Of a DNA stretch of 64,000 bases, positions 42,023 through 49,923 are shown piece after piece (within the stretch, counting starts at the first letter, position 1; every line of letters begins with the position of its first letter). The notes beneath the pieces were generated by a model. The model saw only the letters and a program-made list of their open reading frames with translations, was not told the origin of the DNA and made no database searches. This stretch comes from CAVSJA01 sp963728145 (GTDB lineage Bacteria; Bacteroidota; Bacteroidia; Chitinophagales; Chitinophagaceae), in NCBI GenBank assembly GCA_963728145.1, contig CAVSJA010000004.1:124001-188000 (forward strand), read 5' to 3'. Made by a program: the position numbers and the translations under genes.

Positions 42023-42907
42023 TTACTTTAAGAACTCATTTATCATATTCACCGTCATCTCCGGCATCTTACTGCCTTTTTGAGCAGCGCATACTTCACC
42101 AATAAAAGATCCATGATCTCCCGGAAGAATTGCCAGCCGTGAGTTGGGTATGAGTTTAGTCATTTGAACCAAATGTTCCGGTACAACTACATCCTTGTCT
42201 CCGGCGAGTAAGAGGGTAGGAGCCTTGATTGATCTTAACCCTTCATCAGGAATATCTTTAAACCCTCTCATTCGGTCACGATCCTTGGTAAACATTACAA
42301 TTAAGCCATTCTTATTGGGAGCAACTTTCAAATAGGCGTCCTTTAATGGCTGGGGCATATTTTCCAATGTGGCATTTTCCATTCCATCAAAGAATCCATG
42401 AACCATTCCATCTCTTTTGCTGATTGCTGAAACAACAACAAGTTTGTTTACGATTTGCGGGTGCCTGATTCCAATTTGTAACGACGTAGTACCTCCATTA
42501 CTGAATCCAAAAAAATTTGCTTTATCAACTTTTAGATATTTCAGTAATGCCGCCACATCATCTGCGTCTTGCTCGAACGATTCGGGTGCATCACGGTCGC
42601 TGGTTCGACCATGGGCTTGCAATTCAACTGCGACGATCTTGTGATGCTTTGAAAGAAGTGGAAGACTATTTCCGAAAGTAGATTCAATTGTTGAGCCCCC
42701 ACCATGGATTAATACCAACGGAATATCGCCCTTACCATGGATCTCATAATACATATTAATGCCATTCACTGGCGCAAGTCCTGACACAATTGGTTTACTC
42801 ATCTTATTGTTTTGTTGTGCGTATGCTAAAGCTATTCCCGTGAATACATGGAATGAAATCAGGACTAATGACTTGATATGCAAAAATGAAGGAGTCAGAA
42901 TTCGCAT
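42023..42907 (-). CDS. Secreted alpha/beta hydrolase
   Basis: 294 residues with signal peptide (HIKSLVLISFHVFTGIALAYA). Fold markers: VNGINMYYEIHGKGDIPLVL, HGGGSTIESTFGNSL (oxyanion), nucleophile elbow GFSNGGTTSL, AGDKDVVVPEH (acid) and LPGDHGSFIGE with the catalytic His. Resembles secreted alpha/beta hydrolases of lactonase or haloperoxidase type; substrate not evident. Divergently transcribed from the arsenic operon, with about 130 bases of spacer that contain the arsR promoter. Confidence 0.85.
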   Translation of the reverse strand: MRILTPSFLHIKSLVLISFHVFTGIALAYAQQNNKMSKPIVSGLAPVNGINMYYEIHGKGDIPLVLIHGGGSTIESTFGNSLPLLSKHHKIVAVELQAHGRTSDRDAPESFEQDADDVAALLKYLKVDKANFFGFSNGGTTSLQIGIRHPQIVNKLVVVSAISKRDGMVHGFFDGMENATLENMPQPLKDAYLKVAPNKNGLIVMFTKDRDRMRGFKDIPDEGLRSIKAPTLLLAGDKDVVVPEHLVQMTKLIPNSRLAILPGDHGSFIGEVCAAQKGSKMPEMTVNMINEFLK

Positions 42908-42998
42908 TAACCTGGATTATAACTCAAAAGTAAAGAACCAATTCCGGCTTTACACAAGGTCTCCGTCCTACGCTCGTAAAAAAAATAATGAGAAAAAC

Positions 42999-43034
42999 TT
43001 TTGGCGATTTAATATTTATCGTAATATTGCGATA
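42999..43034. promoter_or_regulatory. arsR promoter with embedded ArsR operator
   Basis: TTTTG (42999-43003), 18-base spacer, TAATATTG (43022-43029). The -7 element lies inside an 18-bp near-palindrome TATCGTAATATTGCGATA (43017-43034), which mismatches its own reverse complement at only two positions. Repressor binding there should block RNA polymerase. The ATG at 43039 is so close to the predicted start of transcription that the mRNA would be almost leaderless. Confidence 0.65.
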
Positions 43035-43038
43035 AGAT

Positions 43039-43368
43039 ATGGGCGCGACGAAATCATATGAATTCGGGATTAAAGAGAATAAGCTGGCCAAATATGCAAA
43101 GGCTTTGGGTCATCCAGCGAGAATTGCAATATTGAAGTACCTCGCGGGAAAAGCAGCTTGTCAATGCGGCGATATCGTTGAAGAACTTCCATTATCCCAA
43201 AGTACGGTATCGCAACATTTGAAAGAACTTAAGGATGCCGGATTGATCAAGGGCGAGATAGAAGGAGCCAGGGTTTGTTATTGCATTGATGAGAAAGAAT
43301 GGAAAGCTGCACAAACCTGGCTTAATCAGTTATTTGATTCTTACAAGGGATTGTCAGGCTGTAGCTGA
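43039..43368 (+). CDS. arsR: ArsR-family arsenic-responsive repressor
   Basis: 109 residues, ArsR/SmtB winged helix. Recognition part: ALGHPARIAILKYLAGKAACQCG, LPLSQSTVSQHLKELKDAGLI, IEGARVCYCIDEKEW. Cys41 and Cys43 (CxC) sit in the metal-binding helix position of type 1 ArsR proteins; Cys80, Cys82 and Cys108 are additional candidates. As(III) binding should release it from DNA. It is followed by arsM after 57 bases. Two inverted, nearly identical operator sites (43017-43034, 43388-43405) suggest it represses itself and arsM. Confidence 0.93.
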   Translation: MGATKSYEFGIKENKLAKYAKALGHPARIAILKYLAGKAACQCGDIVEELPLSQSTVSQHLKELKDAGLIKGEIEGARVCYCIDEKEWKAAQTWLNQLFDSYKGLSGCS

Positions 43369-43387
43369 GATTTTTTTTGCCACTGTT

Positions 43388-43405
43388 CATCGCAATATTA
43401 CGATA
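43388..43405. promoter_or_regulatory. Second ArsR operator, upstream of arsM
   Basis: CATCGCAATATTACGATA equals the reverse complement of the arsR-proximal site at 17 of 18 positions. It lies 20 bases before the arsM ATG, which indicates separate control of arsM within the operon. Confidence 0.65.
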
Positions 43406-43425
43406 ACTATAAAACTTTAATTCAA

Positions 43426-44274
43426 ATGGAAATTCTGGAAAATGTAAAAGACATCGTAAGGCAAAAATATTCTGAGATTGCCTTACAGGACAAAGATCAG
43501 AACGCAAGTTCATGTTGTGGTTCCGGTTGCTGCAGTACGACGGACTCCGCGATAATGGCCGATGATTATTCTAAACTTGAGGGCTATAACCCAGATGCGG
43601 ACCTCGGGCTGGGTTGCGGACTTCCCACTCAATTTGCAAAGATCAACAAAGGCGACGTGGTAATTGATCTTGGTAGCGGAGCTGGAAATGACGCCTTCAT
43701 AGCCAGGCATGCTACGGGCGAAACGGGTAAGGTAATTGGTATTGATTTTACACCGGCAATGATTGAGAAGGCGCGACAAAACGTCGAGACACTGGGATAC
43801 GACAATGTCGAATTCAGATTGGGTGATATCGAGAATATGCCAGTTGCAGCCAACACGGCTGATGTGATCGTGAGCAATTGCGTGCTAAACCTTGTGCCAA
43901 ATAAGGCTGCGGTAATAACTGAGATCGACAGGGTTTTAAAACCAGGCGCTCACTTTTCAATTTCTGATATCGTATTAGAGGGGGAATTGCCCACTGAGAT
44001 CAAAGAAGCTGCTGAAATGTATGCAGGATGCGTTTCGGGAGCAATACAAAAAAAGGAATACTTAAATTTGATCGAAGCAAAAGGGTTCGAAAATATCACC
44101 GTTCAAAAGGACAAACCTATCGTTTTGCCAGATGATATTCTGAACCAATACCTTTCACAAGAAAAGCTCGCCGCATTCAAGGCATCTGGATTGGGAATAA
44201 GAAGTATCACGGTTTATGCTGAAAAGCCGGTGAAAGAAAAAAGCTCTTGTTGTGGGCCTGAGTGCTGTAGTTAA
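43426..44274 (+). CDS. arsM: Arsenite S-adenosylmethionine methyltransferase
   Basis: 282 residues; methylates As(III) to methylated arsenicals using SAM. Rossmann motif IDLGSGAGNDAF (residues about 80-91), AMIEKARQNVETLGYDNV and VSNCVLNLVPNK. Cysteines Cys64 (LGCGLP), Cys152 (SNCVLN) and Cys202 (AGCVSG) match the three As-binding Cys of ArsM. Extra pairs lie near both ends (CCGSGCC at 30-36 and CCGPECCS at the C-terminus), a feature of many bacterial ArsM proteins. Second gene of the ars operon, with its own candidate operator. Confidence 0.95.
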   Translation: MEILENVKDIVRQKYSEIALQDKDQNASSCCGSGCCSTTDSAIMADDYSKLEGYNPDADLGLGCGLPTQFAKINKGDVVIDLGSGAGNDAFIARHATGETGKVIGIDFTPAMIEKARQNVETLGYDNVEFRLGDIENMPVAANTADVIVSNCVLNLVPNKAAVITEIDRVLKPGAHFSISDIVLEGELPTEIKEAAEMYAGCVSGAIQKKEYLNLIEAKGFENITVQKDKPIVLPDDILNQYLSQEKLAAFKASGLGIRSITVYAEKPVKEKSSCCGPECCS

Positions 44275-44275
44275 A

Positions 44276-44329
44276 GTTGACAAGGTTGACAAGGTTGACA
44301 GGGTTGACAAGGTTGACAGGGTTGATAAG
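44276..44329. repeat. GTTGACAAG nonamer array inside the ars operon
   Basis: Six nonamers in phase (GTTGACAAG, GTTGACAAG, GTTGACAGG, GTTGACAAG, GTTGACAGG, GTTGATAAG) starting one base after the arsM stop. It separates arsM from arsN2 within one operon, so here it does not end transcription completely. Confidence 0.85.
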
Positions 44330-44357
44330 GACTGAATTTTTGAAAGGCGGTTCATCA

Positions 44358-44801
44358 ATGAATACTAAATTCAAAATAGAGAACGCAACAAACCAGCAAA
44401 GGGAATTGATTGTGTCATTGCTGGAATCAGAGGGGCTTCCCGTAAACGATCTCCCGGGTGATTTAGATAATTTTCTTGTGTTGCTCAATGATGCGAAAAT
44501 TATCGGAGTTATTGGATTGGAACGATATGATAAATCTGGTTTGCTGCGTTCTTTGGTTGTTGATAAGAATTACAGAAATAAGAATGTCGCCTCAGCCCTG
44601 GTAGCGGGTTTGGAGAAAGTAGCTGATTCATTAGAACTTGATTCCATTTATTTACTTACGGAAACAGCTCCCAACTATTTTGAACGAAAAGGATATAAAC
44701 GTATTGAGCGAAATGAAGTTCCATTACCAGTCCAATCTTCATCAGAATTCAGTACAACTTGTCCCGTAAGCGCAATTGTTATGAAGAAATCAATGAAATG
44801 A
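44358..44801 (+). CDS. arsN2: GNAT-family arsenic resistance acetyltransferase
   Basis: About 147 residues from ATG 44358; a longer frame at 44277 starts in repeat-derived sequence (TRLTRLTGLTRL) and is rejected. GNAT features: LLESEGLPVNDLPGDLDNFL, IIGVIGLERYDKSGLLRSLVV, acetyl-CoA loop DKNYRNKNVASALVAGLE (variant of the Q/RxxGxG/A motif), and LTETAPNYFERKGYKRI. ArsN proteins acetylate arsenic-containing compounds such as arsinothricin; the exact substrate here is unknown. The stop is 3 bases before arsC, so the genes are translationally close. Confidence 0.85.
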   Translation: MNTKFKIENATNQQRELIVSLLESEGLPVNDLPGDLDNFLVLLNDAKIIGVIGLERYDKSGLLRSLVVDKNYRNKNVASALVAGLEKVADSLELDSIYLLTETAPNYFERKGYKRIERNEVPLPVQSSSEFSTTCPVSAIVMKKSMK

Positions 44802-44804
44802 CCG

Positions 44805-45218
44805 ATGTCTAAGATATTAGTGTTGTGTACAGGGAATAGCTGCAGAAGCCAGATTGCAGAAGGCTATTTAAAACATTTCGCAAAAAACAGGGCGGAAGTA
44901 TACAGTGCAGGCATTGAAGCACATGGTTTGAATCCAAAGGCTGTGCAAGTGATGAAAGAGGATGGGATTGATATATCAAATCAAACTTCGAATAAAGTTG
45001 ATGAGTACAAACGGATCGATTTCGATTTTGTCATTACCGTTTGCGACAATGCAAATGAAAGATGTCCGGTTTTTCCTTCGAATGCAATAAAGTTCCACCA
45101 GGATTTTCCAGATCCAGCGAAGGCTAAAGGAACGGAAGAGGATATCATGGATCAGTTCAGGAAGGTAAGAGATATGATTAAAGAATATTCCAGGAGCTTT
45201 ATTGAGAAGAATTTATAA
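44805..45218 (+). CDS. arsC: Thioredoxin-coupled arsenate reductase
   Basis: 137 residues, low-molecular-weight phosphatase fold. Catalytic P-loop CTGNSCRSQIAEG (Cys8, Arg14) and the redox pair Cys80 and Cys87 in VCDNANERCPVF, as in the S. aureus type ArsC. Reduces As(V) to As(III), supplying the substrate of ArsM. The C-terminus has DFPDPAKAKGTEEDIMDQFR, usual for the family. Final gene of the ars operon; closed by a hairpin at 45226. No arsenite efflux gene (ArsB or Acr3) follows. Confidence 0.94.
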   Translation: MSKILVLCTGNSCRSQIAEGYLKHFAKNRAEVYSAGIEAHGLNPKAVQVMKEDGIDISNQTSNKVDEYKRIDFDFVITVCDNANERCPVFPSNAIKFHQDFPDPAKAKGTEEDIMDQFRKVRDMIKEYSRSFIEKNL

Positions 45219-45225
45219 TAGAAGA

Positions 45226-45252
45226 AACCTGCCAACAATAAATCGGCAGGTT
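45226..45252. terminator. Bidirectional terminator between arsC and the next gene
   Basis: AACCTGCC (45226-45233) pairs with GGCAGGTT (45245-45252) over 8 bp, loop 11 bases. Located between convergent genes; T tract is weak on either side. Confidence 0.6.
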
Positions 45253-45276
45253 CATCAACAAATCAACTCACTATAC

Positions 45277-46056
45277 TTAAGACTGAGTTCTGAGTACAAA
45301 TCCATCCAGGATCACTTCTGTAACACCATCATGTTTTACCACTCTCATTTTTGTAGGGTAATAACCGGTCTTTTGAACTTTAGCAGGTTGAGGAATTGCT
45401 CTCTCGTAATTGCTATTGTTTTTCAGGAAATCCAATGTGATCATTGGTTCATAGAAAGTTACTTTACCATCAAACGAACCGAAAATAAAAGTTTGGGTAA
45501 AGGTTTGTCCATGGAACTCTGCTGAAGTTACATCCACCCAGTGTGCGCCCATTTGAGGAACACCACCACCTGGATTGATATAGTTCTGCGGGAAGTAAGC
45601 TACTGCAGGAACATTGTCAAATTTTTCCTTTGCTACATCATAAGGAGGAATTGCTGCAATTTCCTGAGGAGTCGGAATGTAAAAATGGAAATCAAAATGC
45701 GGAATCGTGTAAATATGATCCGGCTCATGTCCATTTGGATTCCAGCCCATGCCAACATGATTGAATGGAGTGGCAGCTGCCTTTGGATGGAACTTCAATG
45801 TCCACATATTTTCGGTCATATCATGACCATGACCGCTACCATCCCCGGCAGGTACACTGTTCAATGCCTTGTCAGTAATGGTAACTGCAACGCGTGCAGG
45901 ATTTCCCTGGCTGTCGACTTGAAACCAGGTCCATGCTTTACCGCCATGAACTTTTACCTCGGGTCCTTTAAAAATGCCATTTTTTCCCTCATCGTCTTTC
46001 TTGCAAGCGGTGAACAAGCCAGCTAAAACGACAACGGACAGAAGAATTTTTTTCAT
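45277..46056 (-). CDS. DUF5602/TTHB210-like secreted lipoprotein
   Basis: About 259 residues from ATG 46056, which opens a lipoprotein signal (ILLSVVVLAGLFTACKKDD). A longer frame to 46149 has no signal peptide and is rejected. Then HGGKAWTWFQVDSQGNPARV, a His-rich stretch (DGSGHGHDMTENMW, GHEPDHIYTIPHFDFHFYIP) and NPGGGVPQMGAHWVD. The many His may bind metal. Resembles DUF5602 proteins; function unknown. Convergent with the ars operon. Confidence 0.65.
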   Translation of the reverse strand: MKKILLSVVVLAGLFTACKKDDEGKNGIFKGPEVKVHGGKAWTWFQVDSQGNPARVAVTITDKALNSVPAGDGSGHGHDMTENMWTLKFHPKAAATPFNHVGMGWNPNGHEPDHIYTIPHFDFHFYIPTPQEIAAIPPYDVAKEKFDNVPAVAYFPQNYINPGGGVPQMGAHWVDVTSAEFHGQTFTQTFIFGSFDGKVTFYEPMITLDFLKNNSNYERAIPQPAKVQKTGYYPTKMRVVKHDGVTEVILDGFVLRTQS

Positions 46057-46238
46057 AAATAAGATTGTTATTGATTTAGATAATGACGCAAAATTGATGC
46101 GTAGAAAAGGGGAAGTAAATCCATCATTGCATGAATTGCGTTTAATCATGCATGAAATGAGAAAGGCGCGTAATATTCAATGAAGTGATTGAATTGACGA
46201 CCAGTTAATAAGAAAATTTGGAGATGTTGCAGTTTAAG

Positions 46239-46270
46239 GGTTGACTGGTTGATTGGTTGATTGGTTGATT
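46239..46270. repeat. GGTTGATT octamer array, four units
   Basis: GGTTGACT, GGTTGATT, GGTTGATT, GGTTGATT in phase, in the spacer of about 265 bases between 46057 and 46321. One-sided apart from a weak CCAGTTAAT at 46201. Confidence 0.75.
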
Positions 46271-46321
46271 AGGGCGTTGCGGAAACCAGAAGAGTTTGGA
46301 ATGGGATAACATGTAGTTCAT

Positions 46322-46687
46322 TTATTCCTCTTCAAGCTTGAATAGGAATGGTTGGATGTAAATAGTTCTTTTCGGATTGCCTTTACTGTCTTTCCGTGGA
46401 GCGATGGGATTTTTCCGGATTATATCCATTACTACATCGTTAATCTCTTTCTTATCCTTATCGCTACAGGCCTTACAACTATTTCTTAAAATATCAATAC
46501 TGCTGATCTTTCCATTGGCTTCAACAATAAATTTTGCCTGGATTGTAATGGTAGAGCTGTCCCGCAGCATGGCGGTGTCGCCGAAATGTTTCAGCTGAAC
46601 AACTTCAGTGGTGTCTGTTTGTCCCTGTGCGAAGCTTGAAAAATTCAATAAAACAATGCTAAGTATAACTGAGAATATCGGCTTCAT
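46322..46687 (-). CDS. Secreted TonB-C-terminal-like protein
   Basis: 121 residues with signal peptide (PIFSVILSIVLLNFSSFA). The mature part, ITIQAKFIVEANGKISSIDI, then KKEINDVVMDIIRKNPIAPR, RTIYIQPFLFKL, follows the beta-alpha-beta layout of the TonB C-terminal domain, but lacks the N-terminal membrane anchor and proline linker. Two Cys (NSCKACSDK) lie between strand and helix. It may be a free periplasmic TonB-like domain; function unknown. Confidence 0.6.
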   Translation of the reverse strand: MKPIFSVILSIVLLNFSSFAQGQTDTTEVVQLKHFGDTAMLRDSSTITIQAKFIVEANGKISSIDILRNSCKACSDKDKKEINDVVMDIIRKNPIAPRKDSKGNPKRTIYIQPFLFKLEEE

Positions 46688-46714
46688 AAAAACTTTCCAT
46701 TTTAAACAAATGAT

Positions 46715-47629
46715 TTAAGAAAGCGGCTCAGGTTTTGGTGCGGCGGAAGGTTTTGATTTTTCTTCAGGAAGTGGAATGAATTCCTTGTTATCATTGGGTG
46801 GAAGAATAATGCGTCCCTGTTTCCAATCTTCCTTTGCCTGTTCAATTCTTTCTTTACGGGAATGAACAAAATTCCACCAAATGAATCTTTCTCCTAACGG
46901 TTCACCTCCAAGTAACATTAGCGTGGAGGTTTCATTTGCAATCAGGTTTGGATCTTCTTCTTTTAAGAACACGATCATTTGCCCTGCATGATAAATTTGG
47001 CCATTCAATTCAATACTACCTTTGGCAATATATATTCCACGCTCTTGATGTTCTTTTGGTAATGCAAATTTCGTTTTGGCTTGAAGGTTAGCATGCAAAT
47101 AAAATAGTGGAGAATGAGTTTTCACATCATTCCGTAATCCATAGGCATTGCCGGCAATCAATCTCATCCATAAACCTTTATCAGTATAAACCGGCAGCTG
47201 TTCTGGTTTGTAATTATCAAATGCCGGAGCTGATTCCTCGTCCTTTTCCGGCAGCGCTACCCAGGTTTGCAGCATTTCTAACTGGCCACCAGCGAGGGTA
47301 GCCGGGTCCTCAAATCGTTCGGAATGTGCTATACCTTTTCCAGCTGTCATCCAATTTACTTCACCGGGACGGATCACCTGCTCTACTCCTAAACTATCCC
47401 TGTGCGTTACCTGTCCGCCGAAAAGATAACTTACGGTCGAAAGACCAATATGAGGGTGTGGTAGTACGTCAAGCGAAGAAGGATTGGAAGGAACGTTTTC
47501 AATTGGGCCTGCATGATCCATAAATATAAATGGCCCTACCATCCGCTTCAAACGGAATGGAAGGATGCGTTTAACCTTCATCGATTTGCTAATCGCGGCA
47601 TCACGGGCTTCAATTACTATTTCAGGCAT
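46715..47629 (-). CDS. Pirin-family protein
   Basis: About 304 residues from ATG 47629. Bicupin layout: N-terminal cupin with MVGPFIFMDHAGPIE, LPHPHIGLSTVSYLF (two His metal ligands), GEVNWMTAGKGIAHSER (His and Glu ligands); C-terminal cupin with ELNGQIYHAGQMIVFLKE and LLGGEPLGERFIWWNFVHSR. Iron-binding pirins can oxidise quercetin or affect metabolism; role here not evident. Lies between the TonB-C-like gene and a broken PepSY gene, all on the minus strand. Confidence 0.9.
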   Translation of the reverse strand: MPEIVIEARDAAISKSMKVKRILPFRLKRMVGPFIFMDHAGPIENVPSNPSSLDVLPHPHIGLSTVSYLFGGQVTHRDSLGVEQVIRPGEVNWMTAGKGIAHSERFEDPATLAGGQLEMLQTWVALPEKDEESAPAFDNYKPEQLPVYTDKGLWMRLIAGNAYGLRNDVKTHSPLFYLHANLQAKTKFALPKEHQERGIYIAKGSIELNGQIYHAGQMIVFLKEEDPNLIANETSTLMLLGGEPLGERFIWWNFVHSRKERIEQAKEDWKQGRIILPPNDNKEFIPLPEEKSKPSAAPKPEPLS

Positions 47630-47679
47630 GACTGTTATTCTTTTGAATTCAATGATTATTCCAAAAATCAATATCAAAT

Positions 47680-48426
47680 TTACGCAGCTGTCAGCGGAAT
47701 ATTCTTCTTTGTTTTCTTTCTGCTTACAAAAAACAAAGTGAAACCTGACAAAACAGTAAGTAGACCAAAGATCGAAAAAATTCGCAGCAACATATTATTT
47801 GTATCGTCGCGATCCTTGTATCCCATCATATGTCCCATCCATAGAAAATCGAATATTCTCCATTTTCGGTTTCTGAATGATTCAACCTTTCCTAAGTCAG
47901 CAGATACATAAACATTCGTATAGGTTGGATGTTCGAATGTTACAACCCAGGCGGGCAAGGGTTTGTCTCGGTATTCGTGATGGGCATTAACTTGCGTGAT
48001 ATAGCCAATTGATTTCACATTTGCGACTATCAATGAAAGCTTTCAGAAGCAATTCTAAGAGCTTCTTCTTTTGATATTGCTGGCCGGATCGTTCCACTTG
48101 TTGCATCGGCGAGAATATCTTTCTAATTCATTGCCTGTGAAGAACTGCAAACTATAGAATGGTTTTCCTAATATGTTCACTAAATGTATATCGTGAATAG
48201 AATCTGGCTTCAGTCCAGAGTTATTAAAAATTTCTCCTGGTGAAACCAACTTTAAGTTTCCTTGAAGCCGCGGCGGCGTTTTACGGTCTAAGTCTCCACG
48301 GATATCATCAATATTGCTCCAACTAAAATATAAACCGCTGATGGTCCACATCAAGAATTGAATCCCGAGTATTATTCCTAAATAGCGGTGGGTTTTTCTA
48401 ATGTAGAACTGTTTGCTTTTGGCCAT
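47680..48426 (-). pseudogene. PepSY-associated membrane protein, broken by two frameshifts
   Basis: Start is M of MAKSKQFYIRKTHRYLG; a transmembrane helix (YLGIILGIQFLMWTISGLYF) follows. Two pieces continue one gene: 48426-48055 and then 48033-47680. The first ends near 48129 where GAAAGATATTCTCGCC lacks two bases (or has one extra); beyond it, another frame reads ILADATSGTIRPAISKEEAL. A second lesion near 48029 breaks SFH from IVANVKSIGYI, where one base is missing. C-terminal membrane helix IFSIFGLLTVLSGFTLFF remains. PepSY proteins of this type are often linked to iron uptake or respiratory functions. Recent decay or sequencing error. Confidence 0.75.
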
Positions 48427-48544
48427 AACCTTAATTTCGTGGAATGCTGATTTACATATTTTGCGCATCATCTAATCTTGAAACCGGCAAAATTTGTAAA
48501 TTTTCATTGTAAATATCGCATCTATCGACAGTTAAGACCTCAAA

Positions 48545-49312
48545 ATGATCGCCAGGGATATAAAACCAGATATCAAGATTGTCAATTATGTTGACCGTAT
48601 ACTTGTAATTGAGTTCAATGGACTCTCAACTGGTTTTGACCTTCCACTATACGCCAATGGAGTACCGACAATACTTTTTATATCCAAAAGAGGTAGGATT
48701 GGAAAAACTGTCGCAGCTCATTTAACACTATTCGGGCAAACGGTGATTCCTCAAAACTTAAGTCTTCCCGAAGGGGCTACGCTAATCGCATATTTCTTCA
48801 AGCCTTATTCATTGCTATCGCTTTTTAGAGTTGCCGCCTGGGAATTGACAGATAAGCCAGTCGACTTAGGGTTGTTAACTCCAAATTCCGCAAATGAACT
48901 TCGGGAAAGATTATTAAATGCTGAATCAATTGACGGAACGATCAAACTAATGGATGATTTTGTTTCATGTTTGATAGCTAAATCAAAACCGGATTGTCCT
49001 GTGATAAAATATGCGACCACGAAAATAATAGCTAATCCCACTAAGGAGGTGCTGATTTCGGTTCAAAAAGAATTACGCATGACGGAGAGAACATTTCAGC
49101 GGAATTTTGAATCGAAGATAGGAGTGGCTCCCAATCAATACAGAAGAATTTCACAATTTAATTCAGGCTTTTATCAATTGAGCAAAAGGCAATTCAATAA
49201 ATTATCAGACATCGCCTTTGATTGGGGTTATGCAGACCAAAGTCACTACATCAGGGCATTTAAGGAATTTACAAACCTCACACCCACGGAATATCTAAAT
49301 TTCGGTACCTAA
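48545..49312 (+). CDS. AraC-family transcriptional regulator (DUF6597-type N-terminus)
   Basis: 255 residues. N-terminal half (IVNYVDRILVIEFNGLSTG, KTVAAHLTLFGQTVIP) suits the DUF6597 cupin-like sensor of Bacteroidota AraC proteins. C-terminal AraC domain: RMTERTFQRNFESKIGVAPNQYRRI and LSDIAFDWGYADQSHYIRAFKEFT. A small-molecule ligand is likely but unknown. The VOC-family gene 75 bases downstream is a possible target. Confidence 0.88.
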   Translation: MIARDIKPDIKIVNYVDRILVIEFNGLSTGFDLPLYANGVPTILFISKRGRIGKTVAAHLTLFGQTVIPQNLSLPEGATLIAYFFKPYSLLSLFRVAAWELTDKPVDLGLLTPNSANELRERLLNAESIDGTIKLMDDFVSCLIAKSKPDCPVIKYATTKIIANPTKEVLISVQKELRMTERTFQRNFESKIGVAPNQYRRISQFNSGFYQLSKRQFNKLSDIAFDWGYADQSHYIRAFKEFTNLTPTEYLNFGT

Positions 49313-49387
49313 TTCATCGTGTCGGCTTTGTTCTATTTTGGCTTAATGTTCAATTCTATTTTTGAACCTCAATTAAAATGAACAACG

Positions 49388-49810
49388 ATGACCAAACAAA
49401 TTTATCCTTGCCTATGGTTTGATGGACAAGCCAAGGCAGCAGCAGACTATTACTGCTCTATTTTCAAGAATTCCAGGATTATTTCTGAAAACCCAATGGT
49501 AGTTCAATTTGAGATGAATGGAAGCAGGTTCATGGGCCTGAATGGGGGGCCTAAGTACAAGTTCACACCCGCCACTTCTTTTGTAATTGAATGCGAAACA
49601 CAAGAGGAAATAGACTATTACTGGGATAAATTAGGTGCAGGCGGGAAATATGACCAATGCGGTTGGCTTGACGACAAATTTGGAATTTCCTGGCAGGTTG
49701 TGCCTTCCGTGCTGGGAAAACTAATGGGTAATCCGGAAAAAGCACCTCGAGTAGTGAATGCATTTATGAAGATGTCAAAATTCGATATTGAAACTTTGTT
49801 GAATGCCTGA
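49388..49810 (+). CDS. VOC-family protein (PhnB-like)
   Basis: 140 residues. Glyoxalase/bleomycin-resistance fold of the PhnB/3-demethylubiquinone-methyltransferase-like branch: KQIYPCLWFDGQAKAAADYY, SIFKNSRIISENPMVVQFEM, FMGLNGGPKYKFTPATSFVI, DKLGAGGKYDQCGWLDDKFGISW and VPSVLGKLMGNPEKAPRVV. No catalytic activity is inferred from the motifs alone. Probably cotranscribed with the AraC gene. Confidence 0.88.
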   Translation: MTKQIYPCLWFDGQAKAAADYYCSIFKNSRIISENPMVVQFEMNGSRFMGLNGGPKYKFTPATSFVIECETQEEIDYYWDKLGAGGKYDQCGWLDDKFGISWQVVPSVLGKLMGNPEKAPRVVNAFMKMSKFDIETLLNA

Positions 49811-49923
49811 AGAGGTGAGCTGGATGTGAAACGTATTGTTAGTCCCCTGGATGAATTAAAAACAGGCCATCCAAATGACTAAGGGAAGACTTATTTGTTA
49901 AAAGGGAACCAGCTTATTCTGGC

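Noticed and set aside
44277..44357. N-terminal extension of arsN2
   Set aside because: Encoded peptide is the nonamer repeat translated (TRLTRLTGL); the acetyltransferase homology starts after ATG 44358.
43039..45218. Missed arsenite pump after arsC
   Set aside because: The next gene is on the other strand (45277-46056) and begins with a lipoprotein signal rather than membrane segments of an efflux protein.
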